Below, piece after piece: positions 37,796-45,886 of a stretch of DNA of 48,470 nucleotides. Position 1 is the stretch's first letter. Every line of letters starts with the position of its first letter. The stretch lies in assembly GCA_051002015.1 (NCBI GenBank), contig JBPCMS010000024.1, positions 1 through 48,470 on the forward strand, in the 5' to 3' direction. The notes beneath the pieces were generated by a model. That model did no database searches. It was not told where the DNA came from and saw only the letters and a list, made by a program, of their open reading frames with translations. Both the position numbers and the translations under genes were made by a program. This DNA comes from JACDBE01 sp051002015. Its GTDB lineage: Bacteria; Actinomycetota; Acidimicrobiia; Spongiisociales; UBA5794.

Positions 37796-39127
37796 ATGAG
37801 TACCACAAGCAAGCCACGCGCTCGGCCTCGGCCGATGACCCTTGCGGCACTGGCTCTGTCGCTCCTCGTCTCCACCCTCGTCACCACCCCGGCTCCGGCC
37901 ACGGCGGCCCCCGGCGACGTCGTCGTCGACGGCTCCGGCTGGGGTCACGGCGTCGGCATGAGCCAGTACGGCGCCTACGGGATGGCGAAGGAGGGCTACA
38001 CCCACGGAGAGATCCTGGCCCACTACTACCAGGGCTCCGGTCTGACCAAGCTGGGCACCGAGGGCCTGGACCTGTCCCCACCCATCTGGGTCAACCTCGA
38101 GATGGACTTCTCGTCGATCACCCTCAGGGTCGATGCCATCGTCGGCGATGGCAAGCCGGTGACGGTGACCCGTGCCGGGGTGCAGTGGACGGTCCCGGTG
38201 GGCAGCACCATCCAGATCAACGGCCCGAGCAACTGCTACCTGGTCATCGACCCGCCGGGCGAGGACAACACCTACGAGACCCCCAAGGCCGGTTGCGCCT
38301 TCACCTTCAAGTGGTACGCCTGGCGCACCACCGCCCAGCCAAAGACGGCGCTGGCCATCGTCGGCTGCACCCTGACCGACTGGAACGTGTCCCCTACCGT
38401 GGCCCGGGAATGCAAGTACGCCCGGGGATCGCTGGTGGTGCGTCCGGGTGAGGGCGGGCTCGACCTCTCCGCCAAGATGAAGCTGTACGACTACGTCCGG
38501 GGCATCGCCGAGATGCCGTACGCCTGGGGCAGCACCGGCGGAATGGAGGCGCTCAAGGTGCAGGCCATCGCCGCCCGGTCGTACGCCCGGGAGCTGATGC
38601 TGCAGCGGGGCGCCCCCGCCAGCAACAGCTGCGCCGCCTGGTGCCACGTCCGTGACACCACCTGGGACCAGCGTTACGTGGGCTGGGGTCACGGCCAGCC
38701 CAACTGGGAGACGGCGAACGCCACGACCGCGGGCTGGGTGGTGACCCACCCGGACGCCCCCAACCAGACGATCGTGCGGGCCTACTACAGCTCCTCGACC
38801 GGTGGCGCCACCGAGAGCATCGAAGAGGTGTGGACCGGCTGGGACGCTCGGGCCTACTACCACAGCGTCGACGACCACTGGGCGGTCGACGGCACGGTGA
38901 CCAACCCCAATGCCGCCTGGACGGTGAGCATCGCCAACGCCGACCTGGCGTCGGATGTGGGGCTGGCCACCATCACCGATGCCTGGGTGAGCGTCCGCAA
39001 CACGTCGGGGAGCGCCAACACCATCAGCTTCACCGATGGGACCACCACCGTCACCAAGACCGGCTCGTGGCTGAGGACGACCTACGGGCTGAAGTCGATC
39101 TACGTCGACGTGTCGCTGGAGGGCTGA
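37796..39127 (+). CDS. Exported SpoIID/LytB-domain protein
   Basis: A 443-residue protein with an Arg-rich N-terminus and signal peptide (to about residue 38, TPAPATAA). The GSGWGHGVGMSQYGAYGMA motif (46-64), usually at the end of the SpoIID domain, comes first here. Then follow a strand-rich region with four cysteines and the SpoIID core (LSAKMKLYDYVRGIAEMPYAWG, ALKVQAIAARSYAREL, AYYSSSTGG). SpoIID proteins cleave peptidoglycan glycan strands or stimulate amidases. This organism is unlikely to sporulate like Bacillus, so a role in wall remodelling is inferred. It ends 67 nt before the tandem repeat. Confidence 0.88.
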   Translation: MSTTSKPRARPRPMTLAALALSLLVSTLVTTPAPATAAPGDVVVDGSGWGHGVGMSQYGAYGMAKEGYTHGEILAHYYQGSGLTKLGTEGLDLSPPIWVNLEMDFSSITLRVDAIVGDGKPVTVTRAGVQWTVPVGSTIQINGPSNCYLVIDPPGEDNTYETPKAGCAFTFKWYAWRTTAQPKTALAIVGCTLTDWNVSPTVARECKYARGSLVVRPGEGGLDLSAKMKLYDYVRGIAEMPYAWGSTGGMEALKVQAIAARSYARELMLQRGAPASNSCAAWCHVRDTTWDQRYVGWGHGQPNWETANATTAGWVVTHPDAPNQTIVRAYYSSSTGGATESIEEVWTGWDARAYYHSVDDHWAVDGTVTNPNAAWTVSIANADLASDVGLATITDAWVSVRNTSGSANTISFTDGTTTVTKTGSWLRTTYGLKSIYVDVSLEG

Positions 39128-39194
39128 CACGGATCAGGGGGATGAGGGAAAGCGGCGGCGGGTGGAGGGATCCACCTGCCGCCCTACGCTCTTC

Positions 39195-39372
39195 GAGCTC
39201 TTCGGCTCGTCGCCTCATCGCGGTGTGGTTGGGGACCCCAGCCCCAACCACCGGAGCTGCGCCCTGTCGGCGCACCTCCTTGTTGATGGCTCTTCGGCTG
39301 TCGCCTCATCGCGGTGTGGTTGGACCCCGGCCCCAACCACCGGAGCTGCGCCCTGTCGGCGCACCTCCTTTG
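39195..39372 (+). repeat. Dispersed ~90-nt repeat, locus B (two tandem units)
   Basis: Unit 1 (about 39195-39284) and unit 2 (39285-39372) are about 92 nt apart and nearly identical over 80 nt: TTCGGCT, TCGCCTCATCGCGGTGTGGT, a hairpin (GGTTGGGG-N7-CCCCAACC in unit 1, slightly shorter in unit 2), and CGGAGCTGCGCCCTGTCGGC then GCACCTCCTT. The reverse complement of this unit occurs at 11822-11923. The units fill most of the 304-nt gap between the SpoIID gene and the sugar dehydrogenase. Confidence 0.85.
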
Positions 39373-39389
39373 TCGGCGTGCATCGGATC

Positions 39390-39395
39390 TACACT
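39390..39395 (+). promoter_or_regulatory. Probable -10 of the nucleotide-sugar dehydrogenase operon
   Basis: TACACT lies 36 nt before the ATG at 39432, just after repeat unit 2. The gene has CTGGAG as ribosome binding site, so this mRNA would have a short leader. No good -35 at standard spacing. Confidence 0.45.
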
Positions 39396-39431
39396 CTCCG
39401 GGTTCCCAAACCACCCTCGTTCTGGAGCCGC

Positions 39432-40727
39432 ATGTCGCCACGCGCCCGCTACTTCGCAGAAGAGACCTGGACCGGCGGGGTCATCGGTCTCGGCTACGTC
39501 GGGCTTCCGCTGGCCGTGACCATGGTGCGGCGCGGGTTGCCGGTGATCGGTTTCGACGTGTCACCGGCGCAGGTCGACCGACTCAACCGGGGTTCCTCGC
39601 CGGTCGAGGATGTCACCGATGCCGAGCTGGCCGAGGCGCTGGCGTCGGGGTTGACGGTCACCGACGATCCGAAACGGCTCGCCGCAGCCGATGCGCTGTT
39701 CCTGTGCGTCCCCAGCCCGCTGGGCCGGCACCGCGAGCCGGACATGTCCTTCATCGAGTCAGCCGCCGCCACCGTCGCCGCCGTGGTCAGGGAGGGCATG
39801 CTGGTCTCGCTGGAGTCGACCACCTACCCGGGGACCACCGAGGACCTGCTGGTCCCGGCGGCGACCTCGAGCGGGCTGATCCTCGACCGTGACGTGTTCG
39901 TGGCGTTCTCGCCGGAGCGGGTCGACCCGGGCGCCGAGATAAAGACCGGTCAGATCCCGAAGGTGGTGGGCGGGGTGTCACCGGCCTCGACCGAGGTGGC
40001 ACTGGCCGCTTACGCCCGCATCGTCGACTCGGTGTACCCGGTGTCGTCGGCCCGGGTCGCCGAGATGGCCAAGCTGCTGGAGAACACCTACCGGGCGGTG
40101 AACATCGCCATGGTCAACGAGATGGCCCAGCTGGCCCACCGCCTCGACATCGACATCTGGGAGGTGGTCGACGCCGCCGCCTCCAAACCGTTCGGGTTCC
40201 AGCCGTTCTACCCGGGACCCGGTGTCGGCGGCCACTGCATCCCGCTCGATCCGCAGTTCCTCGCCTGGAGGGCGCGCGAGGCCAACGTGGCCACCCGGTT
40301 CATCGACCTCGCCGAGCAGGTCAACAAGGGCATGCCCGGCTACACCGCGGGCAGGGTCGCCGACCTGCTCAACGAGCGCAGGCTCCCGGTGGCGGGGACC
40401 CGGATCCTCGGGGTGGGCATCGCCTACAAGCCCAACATCGCCGACGACAGGGAATCGGCCTCGATCGAGGTGCTCCACCATCTGGCCGAGCGGGGGGCGC
40501 TGGTGTCGGTGCTCGACCCCGTGGTCGGGGCCGATCGCATCGCCTCGCACGGGTTCGCCGCCGTCGGTCCCGACGACGACCTCTCCGGGTTCGATCTCGC
40601 CGTGCTCCTCACCGACCACGACGTCCTCGATCTCGAGGCGCTGGCCAAGGCGGTCCCCGTGGTCCTCGACACCAGGGGTGCCTACCGTCGCCGGGGGATC
40701 GACGGCGACGCCGTCGTCGCCCTGTGA
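39432..40727 (+). CDS. Nucleotide-sugar dehydrogenase (UDP-glucose/UDP-N-acetylglucosamine 6-dehydrogenase family)
   Basis: A 431-residue UDP-sugar dehydrogenase. NAD-binding GVIGLGYVGLP (16-26), PYGTT-like STTYPGTTE, the LLENTYRAVNIAMVNE helix, and the catalytic cysteine C269 in GPGVGGHCIPLDP are intact. The pattern resembles WecC/WbpA-type enzymes that oxidise UDP-HexNAc to uronates more than UDP-glucose dehydrogenase, but the substrate cannot be fixed by eye. It probably supplies an acidic sugar for the glycan. Overlaps the next gene by 4 nt (GTGA). Confidence 0.92.
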   Translation: MSPRARYFAEETWTGGVIGLGYVGLPLAVTMVRRGLPVIGFDVSPAQVDRLNRGSSPVEDVTDAELAEALASGLTVTDDPKRLAAADALFLCVPSPLGRHREPDMSFIESAAATVAAVVREGMLVSLESTTYPGTTEDLLVPAATSSGLILDRDVFVAFSPERVDPGAEIKTGQIPKVVGGVSPASTEVALAAYARIVDSVYPVSSARVAEMAKLLENTYRAVNIAMVNEMAQLAHRLDIDIWEVVDAAASKPFGFQPFYPGPGVGGHCIPLDPQFLAWRAREANVATRFIDLAEQVNKGMPGYTAGRVADLLNERRLPVAGTRILGVGIAYKPNIADDRESASIEVLHHLAERGALVSVLDPVVGADRIASHGFAAVGPDDDLSGFDLAVLLTDHDVLDLEALAKAVPVVLDTRGAYRRRGIDGDAVVAL

Positions 40728-41791
40728 CCACCGGGGACGCCGGGCGCCGGGTCCTGGTGGTGTCCTCGGTGCATCCCCCGGACGACCCCCGCATCCGTTC
40801 CAAGCTGGTGGCGACCCTGGCCCGGTCGGCGCGGGTTCGGTACGCCACCACCGCCCCCGGCCCGGTGTCCGCCCCCGACTTCGAGGTGATGGCGCTCGCC
40901 GGTGGCAGGCTGCGCCGCTCGCTCACCGCCTCCCGGCTGATCCTCGCCGGCGACTACGACGTGGCCTCGGTCCACGACCCCGAGCTGCTCCCCGCCGCCA
41001 TCCTCGCCGGGCTGCTCCGCCGCATCGTGGTGTTCGATCTGCACGAGAACCTGCCGGCATCGATGGGGGCGAAGCGGGTGGTCCCGGTCCCGCTGCGTGG
41101 CGCCGCCGCCTGGCTGGCGGTGAGGCTGCTTCGCCTCGCCGAGCGGGTGATCCCGGTGACGCTGGCCGAGCCGGGATACCGCTCGCTGTTCGTCCGGGAC
41201 CATGCCGTCTTCCCCAACTACCTGATGATCGATCACCCGGTCCTGACCCCGGCGGATGGGCGATCGGGTGTGGTCTACCTGGGAGACATCACCGAGGATC
41301 GAGGGCTGCTCGAGGCGGTCCGGGCCACCGGGATGAGCGGCGCCCCGGCGATCACCCTGATCGGGCGTTGCCACCAGGCGATGCGGACCAGGATCGAGGT
41401 GGTGGCAGCCGAGCACGGGGCCACCGTCACCTGGGCCGGGTTCCTCCCCCACGGCCAGGCCCTCCCCCTGGTGGGTCGGCACGCCGTCGCCCTGTCGCCG
41501 CTGCGTGACCTGCCCAACTACCGGGACTCGCTGCCCACCAAGTTGCTCGAGTACCTGGCCATGGGGGTGCCCGTCGTCGCCTCCGACCTACCGGCGAGCC
41601 GGGAGACGCTCGGCGATGCCGATGCGGTCGTCTGGGTATCACCGGGAGACCCGACCGCCATCGCCGCCGGGATCGACCAGGTGCTTGCCGACCCGGCGCT
41701 CACCGCCGCCGCCACCGCCCGGGCCCCGCAGATCGTGGAGCGCTACCGGTGGCCGGCGGAGACGGTGCGCTCCTTCTACGCCGAGCTCTGA
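40724..41791 (+). CDS. Family 4 (GT-B) glycosyltransferase
   Basis: A 355-residue enzyme with a GT-B fold. Conserved parts are VLVVSSVHPPDDPRIRSK at the N-terminus, VVYLGDITEDRGLLEAV near the middle, and LPTKLLEYLAMGVPVVASDLP with the acidic/glycine motif near the C-terminus. GTG start coupled to the dehydrogenase stop, so it probably uses or follows that sugar. Its 3' end overlaps the convergent family 2 transferase by 16 bp. Acceptor unknown. Confidence 0.9.
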   Translation: MTTGDAGRRVLVVSSVHPPDDPRIRSKLVATLARSARVRYATTAPGPVSAPDFEVMALAGGRLRRSLTASRLILAGDYDVASVHDPELLPAAILAGLLRRIVVFDLHENLPASMGAKRVVPVPLRGAAAWLAVRLLRLAERVIPVTLAEPGYRSLFVRDHAVFPNYLMIDHPVLTPADGRSGVVYLGDITEDRGLLEAVRATGMSGAPAITLIGRCHQAMRTRIEVVAAEHGATVTWAGFLPHGQALPLVGRHAVALSPLRDLPNYRDSLPTKLLEYLAMGVPVVASDLPASRETLGDADAVVWVSPGDPTAIAAGIDQVLADPALTAAATARAPQIVERYRWPAETVRSFYAEL

Positions 41792-42756
41792 CCGAGCCCG
41801 CGCCCGGTTTCGATCAGGAAGCCGCATCCCCAGGCAAGGTGCATGGTGGCGACCGCAGCCGGCATCAGCAGCGCCGCCAGGTCTCGGGTCCTCACCAGTG
41901 CGGAGACGGCTCCGCCGCTGAGGGCAACCGTGTAGACGCCCGGCACGACGCCGGCCAGCACCCTGGCCCCGGCGACCGCCGCCGCCGCCGATCCGGCCAG
42001 ACCGGTCACCAGCGCCGGGGCGGCGAGCTGGCGGAGCCGAACCGACCGGGGATGGAGCCCGAGCATGATCCGCTTGCCCACCCCGTAGTCGAAGTACTGA
42101 CGCCACAAGGCCCGGAGCGACGACCGGGGGCGATAGTCGACCACCAGCGCGGGATCGAACCAGACGGTTCCCCCCGCCCGGCGCAGCCGGTAGTTGAGCT
42201 CGTAGTCCTGGTTGCGGACCAGCGTCTGGTCGAACCCACCCACGGCATCCACCGCCTCGCGGCGGAGCACACCCAGGTAGACGGTGTCGATGGCCCCGGC
42301 GGAGCCGCCGTAGTGGAACCTGGCGTCCCCGACCCCGAGCGGCGAGCTCATCGCCATGGCGATCGCCCGCGACACGGGTCGTTCGCCGACGGGGCGCTGC
42401 ACCCCCCCGACGTTGACCGCCCCTGTCCGGTCCAGGGTGGCCACCGCGGTCGCCACGTAGTCCGGTGGCAGCACGGCGTGGGCGTCGCAGCGGACGATGA
42501 TCTCACCGGAGGAGGCGGCGATGGCGGTGTTGAGGGCGGCCGGAATCACCAGCTCCGGGTTGTCGACCAGGCGCACCCTCGGGTCGGCGGCGGCGAGCGC
42601 CTCGACCACATGGCGGGTGCCGTCGGTGCTCATCCCGTCGGCGACGACCACGTCGATGGGCCCCTCGTACCGCTGATCGAGGCAGCTTCGCACCGCGGCG
42701 CCGATGCTGCCCGCCTCGTTGCGAACCGGGATCACACATGACACCGTCGGGGTCAC
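41776..42756 (-). CDS. Family 2 glycosyltransferase with C-terminal membrane segments
   Basis: A 326-residue GT-A enzyme: TVSCVIPVRNEAGSIGAAVR, VVADGMSTDGT, and RCDAHAVLPPDYV (metal-binding D-x-H/D-x-D-like), then GGFDQTLVRNQDYELNYRLR. The C-terminal 80 residues hold two or three hydrophobic segments. This resembles succinoglycan ExoA-like transferases. I chose GTG 42756-42754, 7 nt after GAAGG; an earlier ATG at 42822 would add residues without homology. Substrates unknown. It overlaps the GT4 gene at the 3' ends. Confidence 0.87.
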   Translation of the reverse strand: MTPTVSCVIPVRNEAGSIGAAVRSCLDQRYEGPIDVVVADGMSTDGTRHVVEALAAADPRVRLVDNPELVIPAALNTAIAASSGEIIVRCDAHAVLPPDYVATAVATLDRTGAVNVGGVQRPVGERPVSRAIAMAMSSPLGVGDARFHYGGSAGAIDTVYLGVLRREAVDAVGGFDQTLVRNQDYELNYRLRRAGGTVWFDPALVVDYRPRSSLRALWRQYFDYGVGKRIMLGLHPRSVRLRQLAAPALVTGLAGSAAAAVAGARVLAGVVPGVYTVALSGGAVSALVRTRDLAALLMPAAVATMHLAWGCGFLIETGRGLGQSSA

Positions 42757-42871
42757 GTGGTCGCCTTCGTCAGCTGCGCCCGCCGCTCCATCTCGAGCTG
42801 CCGGGGCGGGGCGTCCCGCCACTTTCGGAGCTCGGTGGGGACGGTCGCCGGCCCACCGCCAAAACCCCGGA

Positions 42872-43885
42872 TCAGGAGACCGACCAGGTGCCGGCCGAAC
42901 GGAGCAGCTCGGCCAGGTTGCCGGGGCCCCGCTGCGCCTGGGCGGTGACGATCTGGCTCTGCACCAGCTCTCGGTAGCTGGGTCTGGCCACCGAGCGGAA
43001 CACCCCGATGGGTGTCGGCCCGTTGGGCCCGTGGGCCAGCCTGCTCAGCGAGTACGCCACGCCTCCGGTATTGGACGGGTCGTGGACGTGGATGGCGTCG
43101 ATCCCGACATCGGCGACGTCGACGATGCTGGCTCCGTTGCTGTCGAGCACGACACCCCTCTCGTTGTCGGTGCCGAAGACGATCGGCTGTCCAGGCTCGA
43201 GGTAGATCCGGTTGGCGTCGCGCTCTTCCTTGCCGGTGAGCTGGATGAAGGCCTTGTCGTTGAACACGTTGCAGTTCTGGTAGATCTCGACGAAGGCCGA
43301 TCCCTTGTGCTCGTATGCGGCCTGGAGGATCCGGGTGCTGTGCCCCCTGTCCATGTCGATGGTCCGCGCCACGAACGTCGCCTCGGCTCCCAGCGCCAGG
43401 CTGACCGGGTTGAACGGGTAGTCGATCGAGCCCATCGGGCTCGACTTGGTCAGCTTGCCAACCTCGGAGGTGGGGGAGTACTGGCCCTTGGTCAGACCGT
43501 AGATCTGGTTGTTGAACATCAGGATCTTGATGTCGACGTTGCGGCGCAGCGCATGGATCAGGTGGTTGCCCCCGATCGAGAGCGAGTCGCCGTCCCCGGT
43601 GACCACCCACACGGTGAGGTCGGGGTTGGCGGTGGCGACACCGGTGGCGATGGCAGGGGCGCGCCCGTGGATCGAGTGCATCCCGTAGGTGTTGAGGTAG
43701 TACGGGAAGCGGGCGGCGCACCCGATCCCCGACACGAACACGTGGTTGTGGCGGTCCATGTCGAGCCCGGCGAGGAGGCTCTGCACCGTGGCGAGGATGG
43801 TGTAGTCACCGCAACCGGGGCACCACCTCACCTCCTGGTCCGACTGGAAGTCCTGGCGGGTGTAGCGGGCGGCGGTCTCGGTCAC
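42872..43885 (-). CDS. korB: 2-oxoacid:ferredoxin oxidoreductase, beta subunit (KorB)
   Basis: A 337-residue thiamine-diphosphate-binding subunit. The [4Fe-4S] ligands appear as WCPGCG (C22, C25) and GIGC (C56); the TPP motif runs from GDGDS (97-101) to NNQIYGLTKGQ (125-135). With KorA it oxidises 2-oxoglutarate (or another 2-oxoacid) with CoA, passing electrons to ferredoxin; mycobacteria use this oxygen-tolerant enzyme in the TCA cycle. The GTG start overlaps the korA stop by 4 nt. Followed on the same strand, 115 nt later, by the GT2 gene. Confidence 0.95.
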   Translation of the reverse strand: MTETAARYTRQDFQSDQEVRWCPGCGDYTILATVQSLLAGLDMDRHNHVFVSGIGCAARFPYYLNTYGMHSIHGRAPAIATGVATANPDLTVWVVTGDGDSLSIGGNHLIHALRRNVDIKILMFNNQIYGLTKGQYSPTSEVGKLTKSSPMGSIDYPFNPVSLALGAEATFVARTIDMDRGHSTRILQAAYEHKGSAFVEIYQNCNVFNDKAFIQLTGKEERDANRIYLEPGQPIVFGTDNERGVVLDSNGASIVDVADVGIDAIHVHDPSNTGGVAYSLSRLAHGPNGPTPIGVFRSVARPSYRELVQSQIVTAQAQRGPGNLAELLRSAGTWSVS

Positions 43886-45756
43886 TGGTCCCGGTCCCTG
43901 GCGTCGATGAGCTCGTGGATCTTGGCGGCGATCTCGGCGGCCTTGAACGGCAGCCCCTGCACCTTGTGCAACCCGACGGCCGGCACCAGGTACTCGGCCC
44001 TGATCAGCTTGAGGAGCTGGCCCCGGTTGAGCTCGGGGATCAGCACGGTGTCGTGCCGGGCCAGGATCTCGCCGAGGTCCGGGGGCAGCGGGCTGAGGTG
44101 ACGGATGTGGAGGTGCGCCGCCCTGGCCCCGTCCCGGTTGGCGTTACGCACCCCGGCCCTGATGGCACCGTAGGTCGAGCCCCATCCGACGACGAGGACG
44201 TCGGCGTTCTCGTCGCCGTAGAGGGTCGACGGCGGGATCGAGTCGCGCACCCGCGCCAGCTTCTCCTCGCGCAGGATGGTCATCGCCTCGTGGTTGAGCG
44301 GGTCGTACGAGACGTTACCGGTCAGGTCCTCGTGCTCGAGACCGCCGATGCGGTGCTCCAGCCCGGGCGTGCCGGGGACGGCCCAGGGGCGGGCCAGCGT
44401 GGCCGGGTGGCGCCGGTAGGCGAGGAACGGCTCGTCCGGGTCGGTGGTGGCGAACGGGACCGAGAGGTCGGGGAGCTCGTTCACATCCGGCAGAGCCCAT
44501 GGCTCCGAGCTGTTGGCGATGTACCCGTCGGAGAGCAGGATCACCGGGGTCATGTGGTGGACGGCGATCCGGGCCGCCTCGATGGCGGTGTCGAAGGCGT
44601 CGCTCGGTGAGGCGGCGGCGATCACCGGGATCGGGGCCTCGCCGTGGCGGCCGTAGATGGCCAGCATCAGGTCGGCCTGCTCCACCTTGGTCGGCATCCC
44701 GGTGGACGGCCCGGCCCGCTGCACGTCGACGATCACCAGGGGAAGCTCGACCTGGAAGGCGAGGCTGATGGTCTCGCTCTTCAGGGCGACTCCCGGCCCG
44801 CTGGTGCCGGTGACCCCGAGGTGGCCGGCGAACGAGGCACCAAGGGCGATGCCGACGGCGGCGATCTCGTCCTCGGCCTGGACGGTGCGGACCCCGAAGT
44901 TCTTGTGGCGGGACAGCTCCTCGAGGATGCCTGACGCCGGCGTGATCGGGTACGAGCAGTAGAACAGCGGCAGCTTCACCGCCTCGGAGGCGGCGATCAG
45001 CCCCCAGGCCAATGCCTGGTTGCCGGTGATGTTGGTGTAGGTGCCCGTGGGGAGCTTGGCCGGCTGCACCTCGTAGGTGTGGTGGAACTCCTCGGTGGTG
45101 ATCCCGAAGTTGTATCCGGCCCTGAAGGCGGCGATGTTGGCGTTGCCCACCTGGTCGTCCTCGCCGAACCTGCTCTTCACCCATTCGAGCACCGGCTCGA
45201 CCGGGCGGTTGAACATCCACGAGACCAGACCGAGGGCGAAGAAGTTCTTGGAGCGGAGCACCCCGCGCCCGCGCAGCCCCGTGGACTCGACCGCCGTCTT
45301 GGTGAGCTCCTCCATGGGGGCGGTCATCAGGTGATACCCCTCCAGCGACCCGTCGGTGAGCGGGTTGGCGGCATAGCCGGCCTTGGTGAGGTTGCGCTCG
45401 TCGAAGGCGTCCTTGTTGACCACCAGCAACCCGCCGCGGCGCAGGTCGCCGATGTTGGCCCGCAGCGCCGCCGGGTTCATGGCGACCAGCACATCGGGAG
45501 AGTCGCCCGGGGTCAGGATGTCCCAATCGGCGATGTGGACCTGGAACGAGGAGACCCCGGGGAGGGTCCCGGCGGGCGCCCTGATCTCGGCGGGGAAGTC
45601 GGGGAGGGTGGCGAGGTCGTTGCCGAACAGTGCCGAGGCGTCAGTGAAGCGGGTGCCGGCGAGCTGCATGCCGTCACCGGAGTCACCGGCGAAGCGGATG
45701 ACCACCCGATCGAGCTTCTCGATGTCGCTTGACCTGATCAAGATGTCGTCTGACAG
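43882..45756 (-). CDS. korA: 2-oxoacid:ferredoxin oxidoreductase, gamma-alpha fusion (KorA)
   Basis: Predicted 624 residues if translation begins at CTG 45756-45754. The N-terminal gamma domain starts with KLDRVVIRFAGDSGDGMQLAG and the C-terminal part is the alpha (pyrimidine-binding) domain with ITGNQALAWGL, YPITPAS, VQAEDEIAA, GTSGPG and TKVEQADLM. The CTG has AGGAG exactly 8 nt upstream. The next in-frame ATG upstream (45843) lies beside the -10 element TAGAAT (45847-45842) and would precede the likely transcription start, so it is improbable. A near-cognate CTG start is rare and should be treated as the best, not certain, choice. Confidence 0.92.
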   Translation of the reverse strand: MSDDILIRSSDIEKLDRVVIRFAGDSGDGMQLAGTRFTDASALFGNDLATLPDFPAEIRAPAGTLPGVSSFQVHIADWDILTPGDSPDVLVAMNPAALRANIGDLRRGGLLVVNKDAFDERNLTKAGYAANPLTDGSLEGYHLMTAPMEELTKTAVESTGLRGRGVLRSKNFFALGLVSWMFNRPVEPVLEWVKSRFGEDDQVGNANIAAFRAGYNFGITTEEFHHTYEVQPAKLPTGTYTNITGNQALAWGLIAASEAVKLPLFYCSYPITPASGILEELSRHKNFGVRTVQAEDEIAAVGIALGASFAGHLGVTGTSGPGVALKSETISLAFQVELPLVIVDVQRAGPSTGMPTKVEQADLMLAIYGRHGEAPIPVIAAASPSDAFDTAIEAARIAVHHMTPVILLSDGYIANSSEPWALPDVNELPDLSVPFATTDPDEPFLAYRRHPATLARPWAVPGTPGLEHRIGGLEHEDLTGNVSYDPLNHEAMTILREEKLARVRDSIPPSTLYGDENADVLVVGWGSTYGAIRAGVRNANRDGARAAHLHIRHLSPLPPDLGEILARHDTVLIPELNRGQLLKLIRAEYLVPAVGLHKVQGLPFKAAEIAAKIHELIDARDRDQ

Positions 45757-45841
45757 GGTTTCTTCTCCTGGTGTCGCCCACGGCTCCGGGGTGGCCGCAG
45801 GGGCGATGGTGGCTGGCGAGCCGCCTGGCGACGGCCTCCTC

Positions 45842-45847
45842 ATTCTA
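45842..45847 (-). promoter_or_regulatory. korAB -10 element
   Basis: TAGAAT on the minus strand would start transcription near 45835, giving a leader of about 80 nt with AGGAG (45769-45765) before the CTG codon. Confidence 0.5.
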
Positions 45848-45886
45848 CGTCCATCGGCGGTTCATCCCGGCGTCATGTCGAACCGG

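Noticed and set aside
42757..42871. A 12-codon frame (ATG to TGA) between korB and the GT2 gene on the minus strand.
   Set aside because: Too short, no homology, no good ribosome binding site; it probably only brings ribosomes near the GT2 start, if anything.
45757..45843. An ATG start for korA at 45843.
   Set aside because: It overlaps the -10 region TAGAAT, adds 29 residues without family similarity, and has no ribosome binding site in the transcript.
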